Notes: a model not told the origin generated them from the sequence alone. A DNA stretch of 64,000 nt from Rubrobacter xylanophilus (GCF_007164525.1 NZ_AP019791.1:2529501-2593500); one strand, 5' to 3'. Shown: positions 8,530 through 16,982, counted from the first letter of the stretch. Made by a program: numbers and translations.

Positions 8530-9915
8530 ATGATCGAAGCCGATCTTTCCGCAATAGTAAATGACATAAATCAGGGTTGGATCCCTGCGAACATCTACAG
8601 CGACGAAGGAATCTTCGAGTTGGAGAAGGAGCGGGTTTTCGGCAATACGTGGATGTTCCTGGCACACGAATCCGAGATCCCCGAGCCCGGAGACTACGTG
8701 CTCCGCAGAATACTAGATGATTCTTTTATCGTGGTACGTGACGACACAGGACAAGTCCGCGTCTTGTTCAACATGTGCCTGCACCGCGGCATGCAGGTCT
8801 GTCGCGCCGAGGTGGGAAACGCCTCGTTCTTCCGCTGTCCGTATCACGCCTGGACCTACAAGAATACCGGACAGCTCAACGGTGTCCCGCACCATAAGGA
8901 CGCCTATGGTGGAAACAAGGGACTACGCAAGGAAGAGATGTCACTTCTAACTCCACCCAGCGTCGACAGCTACAATGGAATGATCTTCGCTAACCTCGAC
9001 GAGGACGCCCCGAGCCTTGACGAGTACCTCGGTGGCTTCAAGTTCTTCCTCGACTTCTACACGCGACAGAGCGAAGCCGGGCTCGAGGTCAACGGCCCCC
9101 AGCGTTGGAGGATAAAGGCTAACTGGAAGATCGGGGCAGAGAATTTTTCGGGTGATACTTACCACACGCCGCACACGCACCAGAGCGTGGTAGAGATCCA
9201 GCTATTCAGGGAACCGAAGGCCAGCAAGCGCAAGCTGGGCGCCCTGTACTTCTCGGACATCGGTGGAGGTACCACTTACCACCTCCCTCCCGGAAATTTC
9301 GATGAGAAGGTTGCCTACGTCGGCTACCCGGAGAGCGTGATCGAAAGTATGAAGCGCACGTTCTCCCCCGAGCAGCGAGCAATGATCTCGGAGGCTGGGT
9401 TTATGCCCTCAGCAGCGACGCTCTTCCCCAACTTGAGCTTTGTACACAACTGGCCTCAGATTAATGAAGACGGTCTCGTGGTCCCCTTTATCTCCATTCG
9501 ACTGTGGCAGCCGATAAGCGCCACGGAAACCGAAGTCTACTCCTGGTTTGCGGTGGACAAGCAGGCTCCTGACTGGTACAAGGAGGCCTCTTATAAAGCG
9601 TATCTAATGTGCTTTGGCTCCTCCGGAATGTTTGAGCAGGATGATGTCGAAAACTGGACCTCTATAACCACGGTTGCCAAGGGCCAGCTTGCAAAGAAGC
9701 TCAAGCTGTTCAACAGGATGGGTGTGGACAAGGAAGGAGAACTGTTGCACGAACCAATCAAGGATTGGCCAGGCCCAGGCAGGGCGTTTACTGGCTTCGG
9801 CGAGTACAACCAGAGAAGCCTACTGCGCCTGTGGGGTCAGTACATGCTCGGCAACGACCCAGTCCGGGCCAAGGGCTTCACGTCGACCCCCATGTCGCCC
9901 AACAGAGCGGAGTAG
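8530..9915 (+). CDS. Rieske ring-hydroxylating dioxygenase, large (alpha) subunit
   Basis: 461 residues, standard length. The Rieske 2Fe-2S motif is C83-x-H85-x17-C103-x2-H106 (CLHRGMQ ... CPYHAW). The mononuclear iron motif is D209-x2-H212-x4-H217 in NFSGDTYHTPHTH, with a further acidic stretch FEQDDVENW near residue 365. The family adds O2 across an aromatic ring to give a cis-dihydrodiol. AGGAGGTAAA precedes the ATG. It is followed 3 bp later by the beta subunit. No ferredoxin or reductase gene is present in the cluster, so electrons must come from proteins coded elsewhere. A phthalate-type substrate is inferred from context. Confidence 0.93.
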   Translation: MIEADLSAIVNDINQGWIPANIYSDEGIFELEKERVFGNTWMFLAHESEIPEPGDYVLRRILDDSFIVVRDDTGQVRVLFNMCLHRGMQVCRAEVGNASFFRCPYHAWTYKNTGQLNGVPHHKDAYGGNKGLRKEEMSLLTPPSVDSYNGMIFANLDEDAPSLDEYLGGFKFFLDFYTRQSEAGLEVNGPQRWRIKANWKIGAENFSGDTYHTPHTHQSVVEIQLFREPKASKRKLGALYFSDIGGGTTYHLPPGNFDEKVAYVGYPESVIESMKRTFSPEQRAMISEAGFMPSAATLFPNLSFVHNWPQINEDGLVVPFISIRLWQPISATETEVYSWFAVDKQAPDWYKEASYKAYLMCFGSSGMFEQDDVENWTSITTVAKGQLAKKLKLFNRMGVDKEGELLHEPIKDWPGPGRAFTGFGEYNQRSLLRLWGQYMLGNDPVRAKGFTSTPMSPNRAE

Positions 9916-9918
9916 TCC

Positions 9919-10428
9919 ATGATCCCGTACACGAACGACACACACCAAGAGGTACACCAGTTTCTGGTATGGGAGGCGGAACTGCTGGACTCGCGGAGAT
10001 ACCAGGACTGGCTGGACCTCTTCGCGGAGGACGTCGTCTACAGAATGCCCGTGCGCATCACGAAGGCACACACCCTCGAAGGGAGTATCCTCGACGGCAT
10101 GGACCACTTCTACGAGGACATATACTCGTTGAGAAAACGGGTGCAACGGTTCGAGACAGAACACGCCTGGACTGAAGACCCCCCATCTCGCACACGCCAC
10201 TTCGTGTCGAACGTGCGGGTGTATCCTCGCGAATCAGACCGTGAATACACGGTGAAATCTTATGTGCTGCTGTTCCGAAGCCGCGGCGACACACGCGATC
10301 CGGACTTCCTCTCCGCCGAGCGGACCGACGTTCTCCGGCGCTCCGACGGCGGCTTCAAGATAGCCAGGCGTGAGATACTGGTGGACGAGTCCGTGCTCAA
10401 GACCCAGAACCTCGCCGTGTTCCTCTAG
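9919..10428 (+). CDS. Ring-hydroxylating dioxygenase, small (beta) subunit
   Basis: 169 residues, the usual size of the NTF2-like beta subunit. It shows the typical opening EVHQFLVWEAELLDSRRYQD, the middle RMPVRITK and the late segment RREILVDESVLKTQNLAVFL. The subunit is structural, capping the alpha3beta3 hexamer. It starts 3 bp after the alpha gene stop, so the two are translationally coupled. Confidence 0.93.
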   Translation: MIPYTNDTHQEVHQFLVWEAELLDSRRYQDWLDLFAEDVVYRMPVRITKAHTLEGSILDGMDHFYEDIYSLRKRVQRFETEHAWTEDPPSRTRHFVSNVRVYPRESDREYTVKSYVLLFRSRGDTRDPDFLSAERTDVLRRSDGGFKIARREILVDESVLKTQNLAVFL

Positions 10429-10441
10429 GGAAGGCCCAAGG

Positions 10442-10660
10442 ATGGAAGACAACTACATCGAGATCGCTAACGAATTCTCTCTGGCGAGGGTGAGGAAGGT
10501 CAAGACCCGCAACGGGGAGAGGTTGGAGATCTCCGCCCCGAAGCAGGAGAGCAAGATCCTCCTCGATCCCCTGGAACTCGAGAGCCTCACTTGGCAAACA
10601 TCAGAGCTTTTTGCGGAATTGCTTACTCAGCCATTTGGCCCCGAAACTGAATACGTGTAG
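10442..10660 (+). CDS. Conserved small protein of actinobacterial aromatic dioxygenase clusters
   Basis: 72 residues starting MEDNYIEIANEF, 13 bp after the beta-subunit stop with GGGAAGG upstream. Features are a basic strand pair VRKVKTRNGERLEI and an acidic C-terminus. No cofactor motif or membrane segment is visible. From memory, similar small ORFs occur between dioxygenase and dehydrogenase genes in actinobacterial clusters and are often labelled dihydrodiol dehydrogenase, but it is far too short for one. A helper or assembly role is possible; function unknown. Confidence 0.7.
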   Translation: MEDNYIEIANEFSLARVRKVKTRNGERLEISAPKQESKILLDPLELESLTWQTSELFAELLTQPFGPETEYV

Positions 10661-10672
10661 TGGAGATCGGTG

Positions 10673-11455
10673 ATGGGATGGCTGGACGGTAAGGTAGCCC
10701 TGGCCGTAGGCGGCGGTTCCGGGATAGGGAGGGGCGTGGTGGAGGAGTTCATGCGAGAGGGTGCCTCCATCGGAGTATTGGAGCTCAACCCCGACAAATG
10801 CGCGGAGCTCTGTGAGTTGGGTCCAGATGTGACGGTCATCCAGGGTGACGCAACATCACTTGAAGACAACAAGCGTGCCGTGCAGAAAACCGTGGAGACC
10901 TTCGGCAGGCTCGATACTCTGATGACCTTTGTGGGAATCTTCGACTTCTACACGCCTTTGAGTAAGATCCCGGAAGACAAGCTCAAGGCAGCCTTCGACG
11001 AGACCTTCGAGACAAACGTCGGAAGTTATCTGCTCAGCGCAAAAGCTGCCCTACCTGAACTCAAAAAGTCAGGTGGCAGCATCATATTCACGGTCTCGAC
11101 CTCAGGGTTCTACCCAGGAAGGGGTGGAATTTTGTATGTGGCTTCAAAGTTTGCGGTACGAGGCATGGTCATCCAACTAGCGCACGAAGTAGCACCGGAG
11201 GTTCGCGTCAACGGGGTAGCACCGGGCGGTACGATGAGTACCGATCTACGCGGGCTGAAGAGCATTGGCTTGAATCAAAGGAGTCTGGGGAATGCACCCA
11301 ACAGGGAGGATGATCTCAGATCTAGGACGCCACTAAGACTCGCCATGAGACCGAAGGATCACGCGGGCGCCTATATCTACCTGGCGTCAGACCGGGCCCG
11401 AGGCATCACCGGCATGATCATCAATTCGGACGGAGGTATAGGCGTCCGTGGTTAG
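10673..11455 (+). CDS. SDR family dehydrogenase, likely cis-dihydrodiol dehydrogenase
   Basis: 260 residues from the ATG at 10673, chosen over the GTG one codon earlier because GGAG sits seven bases upstream. The NAD(P) loop GGGSGIGRG is near residues 13-21, catalytic Ser near 142-144 (VSTSG), Tyr155 and Lys159 in YVASK. The PG motif is VAPGGTMST. The sequence style matches cis-2,3-dihydrobiphenyl-diol/dihydrodiol dehydrogenases, which rearomatise the dioxygenase product to a catechol with NAD+. Gene order supports that role. Confidence 0.88.
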   Translation: MGWLDGKVALAVGGGSGIGRGVVEEFMREGASIGVLELNPDKCAELCELGPDVTVIQGDATSLEDNKRAVQKTVETFGRLDTLMTFVGIFDFYTPLSKIPEDKLKAAFDETFETNVGSYLLSAKAALPELKKSGGSIIFTVSTSGFYPGRGGILYVASKFAVRGMVIQLAHEVAPEVRVNGVAPGGTMSTDLRGLKSIGLNQRSLGNAPNREDDLRSRTPLRLAMRPKDHAGAYIYLASDRARGITGMIINSDGGIGVRG

Positions 11456-11491
11456 CCGTTTTGGAGGTTCGTTGAATGAGGTGCGTCGGCT

Positions 11492-12232
11492 GTGAGCGAT
11501 AGACTAGGCAAGCTGAGAGAGAAGGTGGCTCTCTCGTGCCGCATACTTGCGAACGAGGGTTTGGTTGAGGGAATTCTCGGCCACGTGAGTGCGCGCGTAC
11601 CGGGCGAGTCTGAGATGCTCATCCGCTGTCGGAGCGACGAAGATTATGGGTTAATGTTCACGAAAGACTCGGACATCAGGCGCGTAAACTTCGACGGATG
11701 TGGTCCTGATCTGGAAGGGCGCTACGAGATACCCAAGGAGTTCCCCATCCACAGCGAGATCCTCAAAGTCTGCTCTGAGGTTGGGTGCGTCATCCACGCC
11801 CATCCCCCAGCCGCCCTGGTGTGTGGGATCTCGGAGCTAGAGCTACGTCCGATCTTCGGCGCCTTCAATATACCAGCGATGCGAATGGCCCTCGAAGGCG
11901 TCCCCGTGTACCCGCGCTCGGTCCTCGTGACCCGCCCGGACCTCGCGGCCGAGATGATGGACGCCATGGGCGATAAGCAGGTCTGTATCATGAAGGGGCA
12001 TGGTATCACCGTGACCGGCCGAACGGTCGAAGAAGCCACCGTGCGCGCCCTGAACCTCAACACGTTGGCTCGTGTCACGTTGCAAGTGGCTCAGGCCGGA
12101 AGGGAAGCTGCCGACATACCGCCGGAGGACATAGACGAGTTGCCCGACCTTGGATCTACCTTTAACGACCAGTGGGTCTGGCGCCACCACGCAAGACTAC
12201 TCGGAGAAGGAAAGGCTTCTCCCGGTTACTGA
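11492..12232 (+). CDS. Class II aldolase/adducin family protein, possible aromatic decarboxylase
   Basis: 246 residues with GTG start. The zinc site is visible as His102, His104 (VIHAHPPAA) and His170 (MKGHGIT); catalytic Glu is Glu83 (KEFPIH). The family includes fuculose-phosphate aldolase, but also the 3,4-dihydroxyphthalate decarboxylase (PhtC/OphC type) found after phthalate dioxygenase and its dehydrogenase in actinobacteria. The neighbours favour the decarboxylase, giving protocatechuate. An aldolase of another pathway is not excluded by sequence alone. Confidence 0.85.
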   Translation: MSDRLGKLREKVALSCRILANEGLVEGILGHVSARVPGESEMLIRCRSDEDYGLMFTKDSDIRRVNFDGCGPDLEGRYEIPKEFPIHSEILKVCSEVGCVIHAHPPAALVCGISELELRPIFGAFNIPAMRMALEGVPVYPRSVLVTRPDLAAEMMDAMGDKQVCIMKGHGITVTGRTVEEATVRALNLNTLARVTLQVAQAGREAADIPPEDIDELPDLGSTFNDQWVWRHHARLLGEGKASPGY

Positions 12233-12234
12233 AA

Positions 12235-12258
12235 ATGCAGAGGTCTTGACCTCTGCAT
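12235..12258 (+). terminator. Perfect 11-bp hairpin at the end of the catabolic operon
   Basis: ATGCAGAGGTC and GACCTCTGCAT pair perfectly around a two-base centre, three bases after the aldolase stop codon. There is no T-run behind it, so it could end or protect the transcript rather than act as a classical intrinsic terminator. Confidence 0.45.
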
Positions 12259-12488
12259 ATAGCGCGGCTTCAGGGCTCTCCCTTGAACGCTTCGAGCTGT
12301 TCGAGGCGGACGATGTGCCCGTTCAGGCGGCCCGCGGCCGGCGTGCAGAGGTAGCTTATGAGGTCGGCGGGCTTCTCCGGCGGTCGGAGCATCCCGAAGT
12401 CGCGGTAGCCGCGGAACATGCGGTGGAGCTGCTCGCCGATCAGGTCGGGCCCGGAGGCCCAGGACGCCTCCTGCATCCTAGTCCTCTG

Positions 12489-13154
12489 TCACTCTTCGGT
12501 TGATGGGTAGAGACTACGGAGCTTGATGCGCGCATCTTCCGTCGTGAAGCGCCAGTTCACGCTCGCTCCCAGCCGATTGCGCTCTACACACCAAGCTGTA
12601 GCCTCCCGCCCCAGCGTCTCGATGTCCGACAATCTTCGCTTGAGGCACTGCCTCACCAATACGGAGATCTCTACCTCTACCATGCTCAGCCACGAGCCGT
12701 GCACCGGGGTATAGACAAACTCGATCCTGCGCGCCAGTTTCCGGGCAACCTCCGGCGGGAAGCTCTCGTAGAAGGCTGCAGCAGTGTGAGTCGAGAGGTT
12801 GTCCAACACCACCAGGATCTTCTCGGCTTGTGGGTAGTGCTCCTCTGCCAGGCATCGCATCGCCAGGGCGAACTCTTGCTTTCTACGGCGCTCGGTGACC
12901 ACCACCTCTCGCCAGCCGCTCAAAGGCTCGAAGCTCATCAACACCCAGCAGACGCCACCCCGTTCGTACTCCGAATCGAAGCGCTTGATGCATCCTGGCT
13001 TCATCGGTAGAGGGTCTCTCACATCGCCAATGAGTTGGCAGGGTCTCTCGTCGAAGCAGACCACCGGACGTAAGGGGTCGTAGGGCTCTTCGTAGAGATC
13101 CAGAACCTCCTCCATCCTCCACACAAAGGCCGCACTCTTCCTCGGAGGGATCAC
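12489..13154 (-). CDS. IS630 transposase, second frame (DDE catalytic part)
   Basis: 221 residues when read from ATG, but the open frame continues upstream as KPHLKRQWVIPP to the A7 run. Catalytic residues are the Asp of VVCFDERP, the Asp of LVVLDNLSTH and the Glu of GSWLSMVEVE, the complete DDE triad of the IS630 family. All three are present, so the element may still be active if the -1 frameshift works. Confidence 0.85.
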   Translation of the reverse strand: MIPPRKSAAFVWRMEEVLDLYEEPYDPLRPVVCFDERPCQLIGDVRDPLPMKPGCIKRFDSEYERGGVCWVLMSFEPLSGWREVVVTERRRKQEFALAMRCLAEEHYPQAEKILVVLDNLSTHTAAAFYESFPPEVARKLARRIEFVYTPVHGSWLSMVEVEISVLVRQCLKRRLSDIETLGREATAWCVERNRLGASVNWRFTTEDARIKLRSLYPSTEE

Positions 13155-13645
13155 CCACTGGCGCTTGAGGTGAGGCTTGAGGCAGTTTTTTTGAGTGTGC
13201 GCCTCACCGTCTCATGGGAGAGCGCATCCACGTGCCCGAGCTCGACCATCCGATCAGCCAATAGCCTCATGCTCCACCTCTCCCTGCCCTCCGGAGGATC
13301 CGAGCACGAGAGGGCGATCAGACGAGCCTCGGCGCGGCCGTCCAAGACCCTCTTCCTGGGTCTACCGGGCTTCCTGGGCATCAACGCCACTTCCAACCCC
13401 TCCTCGCACAAGCGCTTGCGCTCCCGCGCCACCGTGGCGGTGGAAACCTCAAAGGCATCAGCGATGCGCTCGTCGGTCCATTGGTCGGGACCATTGGCGT
13501 CGGCCTTGAGCAGGATGCGCCCGTAGAGCAGCTTGCGGGCGTGAGCCCTGCCGCTGCGCACCAGCGTTTCGAGCTGGCTGCGCTCCTCTTCGCTGAGGCG
13601 AACGACATACTTTTTGTACACGGCGAACCTCCCTCGTGGCGTCAC
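13151..13645 (-). CDS. IS630 transposase, first frame (DNA-binding part)
   Basis: 164 residues including a tail that reads past the frameshift site. Helix-turn-helix regions are seen around residues 55-80 (ERIADAFEVSTATVARERKR) and 125-150, with the basic linker PRKPGRPRKRV. The frame reaches a run of seven A at about 13187-13193 (LRRTLKK), where a -1 shift continues into the catalytic frame; without the shift it ends at a TGA that overlaps the start of the next frame. This may be programmed frameshifting. Confidence 0.8.
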   Translation of the reverse strand: MTPRGRFAVYKKYVVRLSEEERSQLETLVRSGRAHARKLLYGRILLKADANGPDQWTDERIADAFEVSTATVARERKRLCEEGLEVALMPRKPGRPRKRVLDGRAEARLIALSCSDPPEGRERWSMRLLADRMVELGHVDALSHETVRRTLKKTASSLTSSASG

Positions 13646-13705
13646 CCAACCGGGAGAGTACGCCAGAAAGCTCCACCATGTAACGAAAGTGCGTCAAAGG
13701 ACTAG

Positions 13706-14690
13706 ATGAGTGTTGCAAGGTTTTATGAGATAGAAAGAAGGCCATCCGGAAACTTCCCGACCAAAGGAGCATCGGATGGCCCAACCCCACCATACCCCAC
13801 GCCTCGCTCGCACGGAAGATGCCGTGATCGTGCTTTTCTGCCTCACCGATGACGCCTACCGGCTTCTCAACCCTAAAAGTCGGCGTTACGAGTCTCTCAA
13901 GCGTCTCTCGGACTCGGAGGTCATCACTCTGGCACTCTTCCAGCAGTTGCGGGGAGTGGAGAGCGAACGCTCCTTCCTTAGAGACTGCAAGAGGTTCTTC
14001 TCGCACCTGTTCCCCGGAGTGGTGGGGCTGCATCCTTCTTCCTTCCATCGACGTGTGAGGAAGCTCAGGCGTTTCCTCGAACCCCTGCGACGCGCCTTGC
14101 TGGAGGAGTTGGTCGGAGATCCAGAGACGCTCATCGTGGACTCGACGCTGCTTTCCGTCCTGCATCCGAGGCAAGTGAAGCAGTCCGCCGCGGGCTTCGA
14201 GGGAGCGGGGTGGAGCAGGAGGTGGGGTTCGTTCTGCGTGTACGGGGTGAAGCTGCATCTGGTGTGCTCTACCAATCGGGTTCCCATCTCCTACGAGATG
14301 ACCGCCGCCAACGAAGCCGACGTACTCCTCGTCGAGGAGCTCCTCGCGGGGGCGGCCCTGGAGGAGGGCGAAGTCGCGAGGAGGCTCTTTGGGGATCTCG
14401 CCTACGAGAGCGGCGCGCTCAGGAGGCGGCTGGCCGAAAGCGGAATCCTCCTCTCGACCGAGGGAGCGAGCCGCCGACCGGCGACGAGGCAGCAGATCGA
14501 GGTCTGCTTCGCGCATCTCAAAGGAGCCTTCGGACTGGGCGAGACGCTGGCGAAGACTCTGGTGGGACTGGCGATCCGGATCGCGGCGAAGGTGACGGCC
14601 TACACCTACGGTTTGTACGTCAACCGGCTCCTCGGAAGGCCGCAGGGGCGCATAAAGGAGCTATGGGCATGAGATCCTCGCAACACTCAT
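13706..14690 (+). mobile_element. Insertion sequence with CTAG target duplication, inserted beside IS630
   Basis: 985 bp bounded by inverted repeats ATGAGTGTTGCAAGG (left) and the complement of CCTCGCAACACTCAT (right), one mismatch in 15. CTAG is present at both flanks (13702-13705 and 14691-14694). The left copy includes the TA and flanking bases made by the IS630 insertion, so this element came second. A 4-bp CTAG duplication is typical of IS5-group elements, whereas the transposase looks more IS982-like; family assignment is therefore open. Confidence 0.8.
13776..14672 (+). CDS. IS4/IS5/IS982 superfamily DDE transposase
   Basis: 298 residues. N-terminal LSDSEVITLALFQQLRG, then FPGVVGLHPSSFHRRVRKLR, the first Asp in LIVDSTLL, the second Asp in LFGDLAYES, and the last Glu in TRQQIEVCFAHLKGAFG. 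The motif VYGVKLHLVCSTNRVPI is characteristic of IS982/IS4-like DDE_Tnp proteins. Full length and motifs intact, so probably functional. It lies between 15-bp inverted repeats. Confidence 0.85.
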   Translation: MAQPHHTPRLARTEDAVIVLFCLTDDAYRLLNPKSRRYESLKRLSDSEVITLALFQQLRGVESERSFLRDCKRFFSHLFPGVVGLHPSSFHRRVRKLRRFLEPLRRALLEELVGDPETLIVDSTLLSVLHPRQVKQSAAGFEGAGWSRRWGSFCVYGVKLHLVCSTNRVPISYEMTAANEADVLLVEELLAGAALEEGEVARRLFGDLAYESGALRRRLAESGILLSTEGASRRPATRQQIEVCFAHLKGAFGLGETLAKTLVGLAIRIAAKVTAYTYGLYVNRLLGRPQGRIKELWA

Positions 14691-15342
14691 CTAGTGTCCA
14701 CGACGCCCGGGTAGACGCCCGTGGTGGCGATGTTGTACGGCGCACCCTCAAGGGCGAGGACGCGGGTGAGCTGGTCGAGGGCTGCTTTCGAGGCGCTGTA
14801 GGCGGCCATTCCGGCCATCGGGTGTCGCGCGACGGCGCTCGAGACGTTCACGATGCGCCCCCAGTTCGTAGAGGCCCTCACCGGCAGCGCCTCCCGGGCG
14901 CAGAGGAAGGCCCCGGTGACGTTGACCTCGAAGACGCCGCGCCAGTCGGCGGGTTTCGTCGCCGCGACCGGGAGCGGGACGCCGGGCGTCCCCGCGTTAT
15001 TCACGAGGATGGTGACGGGGCCCAGCTCCGCACCCACCTTCTCGAAGCCGGAGGCGACCGAGTCCTCGTCGGCGACGTCGAGGACGAGGGGGAGTGCCGT
15101 GCCGCCACCCTCGGAGATCTCCCGCGAGACGGAGACGATCTCCTCCTCGGTGGGCGCCGCGGTCGCCATCGCCGCCTTGCCTAGAGAGGGGCTTCGCCGT
15201 TGCTGCGCCGATGCTCCGCCCTGCGCCCGTTACGAGCGCCACGCGGCCCGCGTGTAGAGTCTCGTCCACCCACGACATGATAACGGTTGCGGGAATCCCG
15301 CTGGCGTGAGATAGAATGGTGCCCGGAGAAAGGAGCGTGCCC

Positions 15343-15987
15343 GTGGCCGACATACCGCTGTTCCCGCTGAACATCGTGCTCATGCCGGGCGCGCCCCAGG
15401 CGCTGCACATCTTCGAGGAGCGCTACAAGCAGATGGTCAACGAGTGCCTCGAGCGGGGCTCCGAGTTCGGGATGGTCCTCTCCGACGAGTCCGGCACCCG
15501 GGAGGTCGGCTGCACGGCCCGGATCGTCGAGCTCGTCCGGCGCTTCGAGGACGGGAGGATGCTCATCCTGGTGGAGGGGTCGCGCCGCTTTCGTTTGCAC
15601 AACATACTTACGGGGAAGCCATATTACGTGGGGGAGGTGGAGTATCTGGAGGACGAGCCCGAGGAGGACGTGGGCGGGCTCGCCGAGGAGTGCATCGCGC
15701 TTCTGGAGCGGGTGGTGGCAGCGGCCACCGAAGGCTCTGTGGACATCGAGGTGGAGCCGCCGTACAGGAACCTCTCCTTCGCCATAGCGGGGAGGATAGA
15801 CTTCGACCTGGAGACCCGGCAGGAAATCCTCGAGTTGCGCTCGGAGCGGAGCCGGCTGGAGAAGCTGCGGGAGCTGCTCTCCGAGGCCGCCCGGAAGCTG
15901 GAGAGGGAGCGCAAGATACGGGAGAAGGCCGAGACCAACGGGTATCTGCGGGGATGGCGGCCTCCCGGGGAGCGGGAGGATGATTAG
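15343..15987 (+). CDS. Lon N-terminal (LON substrate-binding) domain protein
   Basis: 214 residues with GTG start at 15343, chosen because AGGAG lies seven bases before it; the frame is open from 15316. The start DIPLFPLNIVLMPGAPQALH is the classical Lon substrate-binding domain opening, and the pseudobarrel continues with RYKQMVNECLERGSEFGM and the all-helical part to residue 200. No ATPase or protease domain follows, so it is a stand-alone LON domain protein, possibly a substrate adaptor. Its stop codon overlaps the convergent MscS stop by four bases. Confidence 0.88.
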   Translation: MADIPLFPLNIVLMPGAPQALHIFEERYKQMVNECLERGSEFGMVLSDESGTREVGCTARIVELVRRFEDGRMLILVEGSRRFRLHNILTGKPYYVGEVEYLEDEPEEDVGGLAEECIALLERVVAAATEGSVDIEVEPPYRNLSFAIAGRIDFDLETRQEILELRSERSRLEKLRELLSEAARKLERERKIREKAETNGYLRGWRPPGEREDD

Positions 15988-16982
15988 AGGGGTTTCTTCC
16001 TCAGCGCCTGCTCGCCCGTCTCCGGGATCAGCTGCCGGATCCTCTGGAGGTTAGCCTGGTCCACCTTGTAGGTGAAGGGCTCCGCTGCCAGGGCCTCCTC
16101 TCCGGCGGCGGCCTTTATCCGGGAGACCAGGTTCTCCTCCACCAGCCATCCCATGGCCGGGAGGACGCCGGCCTGGATCCGCAGCCGGATCCGGCCCGCG
16201 CTCTCCTCCCGCTCCACGAGATGCGGGGGCCGGACGTAGAGCTCCGCGGCCTCTCCGAGGACCTCCAGCACCCGCGGGACCGCCTCCGGGTCCGAGAGCT
16301 GCACCTCCACGTTGAAGCGCTGCTGGCCCGAGACGTAGTTGGTGACCCCGGTCATCGCGCCGTTCGGAATGAAGACCAGCTCCCCGGAGAGCGTCCGGAG
16401 CTTGGTCATCCTCAGCCCCAGCTCCTCCACTATGCCCGCCGTCCCCTGCGGCGGATGTACCTCGATGAAATCCCCCACGGCGTACTGGCCCTCGAAGATG
16501 ATGGAGAAGCCGGCGATCACGTCGCGCAGGAAGCTCTGTGCCCCGAAGCCCAGGATCGCGGCGATGATGGTGGCTCCGGCGGTGGCCGGAAGGGGGTTGC
16601 CGATGAAGATGCTGATCACGAAGAGCGCCACTACGGTGAAGACGATGTAGCGCAGTGCGTTGCGGATCAGGGTGATCGCGGTGTCCTGGCGCTTGATGCG
16701 GGCGACCGCCTCTGCGTCGAGCCGTCCGGCCCGATTGCGCCGCCAGCGCAGCACCCGTGGGATCCCGTGGGTCAGCACCCGGTACAGGAACACCCCGGCC
16801 AGCACGACCGCGAGGGCGGCGATGAGCTTGACCAGAAACTCCGTGCTCGTGAAGTAGTCGTAGAGGCGGTTGAAGAAGTCCGTTACGGGACCGAGCTCCT
16901 GCTGGGTGCCCTCGCTGACGTCCTGGACAGCGCTGCCGAGGCCGGTGGTCTCCTCTCCGCCGGAGTCCCGCTGGAGCAGCAT
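15984..16982 (-). CDS. Small-conductance mechanosensitive channel (MscS family)
   Basis: 332 residues. The frame is open much further upstream, but the ATG at 16982 overlaps the ddl stop (TGATG), the natural start. Three membrane helices are followed by the pore-lining helix with ATAGATIIAAILGFGAQSFL, and the beta domain begins GQYAVGDFIEV. Residues 240-330 form the cytoplasmic cage. The channel releases osmolytes when turgor rises. It is translationally coupled to ddl. Confidence 0.9.
   Translation of the reverse strand: MLLQRDSGGEETTGLGSAVQDVSEGTQQELGPVTDFFNRLYDYFTSTEFLVKLIAALAVVLAGVFLYRVLTHGIPRVLRWRRNRAGRLDAEAVARIKRQDTAITLIRNALRYIVFTVVALFVISIFIGNPLPATAGATIIAAILGFGAQSFLRDVIAGFSIIFEGQYAVGDFIEVHPPQGTAGIVEELGLRMTKLRTLSGELVFIPNGAMTGVTNYVSGQQRFNVEVQLSDPEAVPRVLEVLGEAAELYVRPPHLVEREESAGRIRLRIQAGVLPAMGWLVEENLVSRIKAAAGEEALAAEPFTYKVDQANLQRIRQLIPETGEQALRKKPL

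Larger units (their letters stand above)
12481..13702 (-). mobile_element. IS630 family insertion sequence
   Basis: 1222 bp with imperfect terminal inverted repeats: left end GTCCTCTGTCACTCTTCGG, right end (complement) GTCCTTTGACGCACTTTCG. It is flanked by TA at 12479-12480 and 13703-13704, the TA duplication expected for IS630/mariner elements. It carries a two-frame transposase on the minus strand and has inserted into an SDR gene. Confidence 0.85.
12270..15278 (-). pseudogene. SDR family oxidoreductase gene, frameshifted and split by two IS elements
   Basis: The 5' part begins at 15278 with MSWVDETLHAGRVALVTGAG (nucleotide-binding GAGRSIG) and runs to about 15175, where a one-base frame change is needed. 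It then continues through LVNNAGTPG and YSASK to YPGVVDT at 14694. The 3' part resumes at 12480 with RMQEASWASG and ends HIVRLEQLEAFKGEP, stop at 12270. Joining the flanks through one copy of the target bases restores the codons V-D-T-R-M-Q. The inserted DNA is 12481-14692. Both the frameshift and the insertions inactivate it. Confidence 0.85.
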
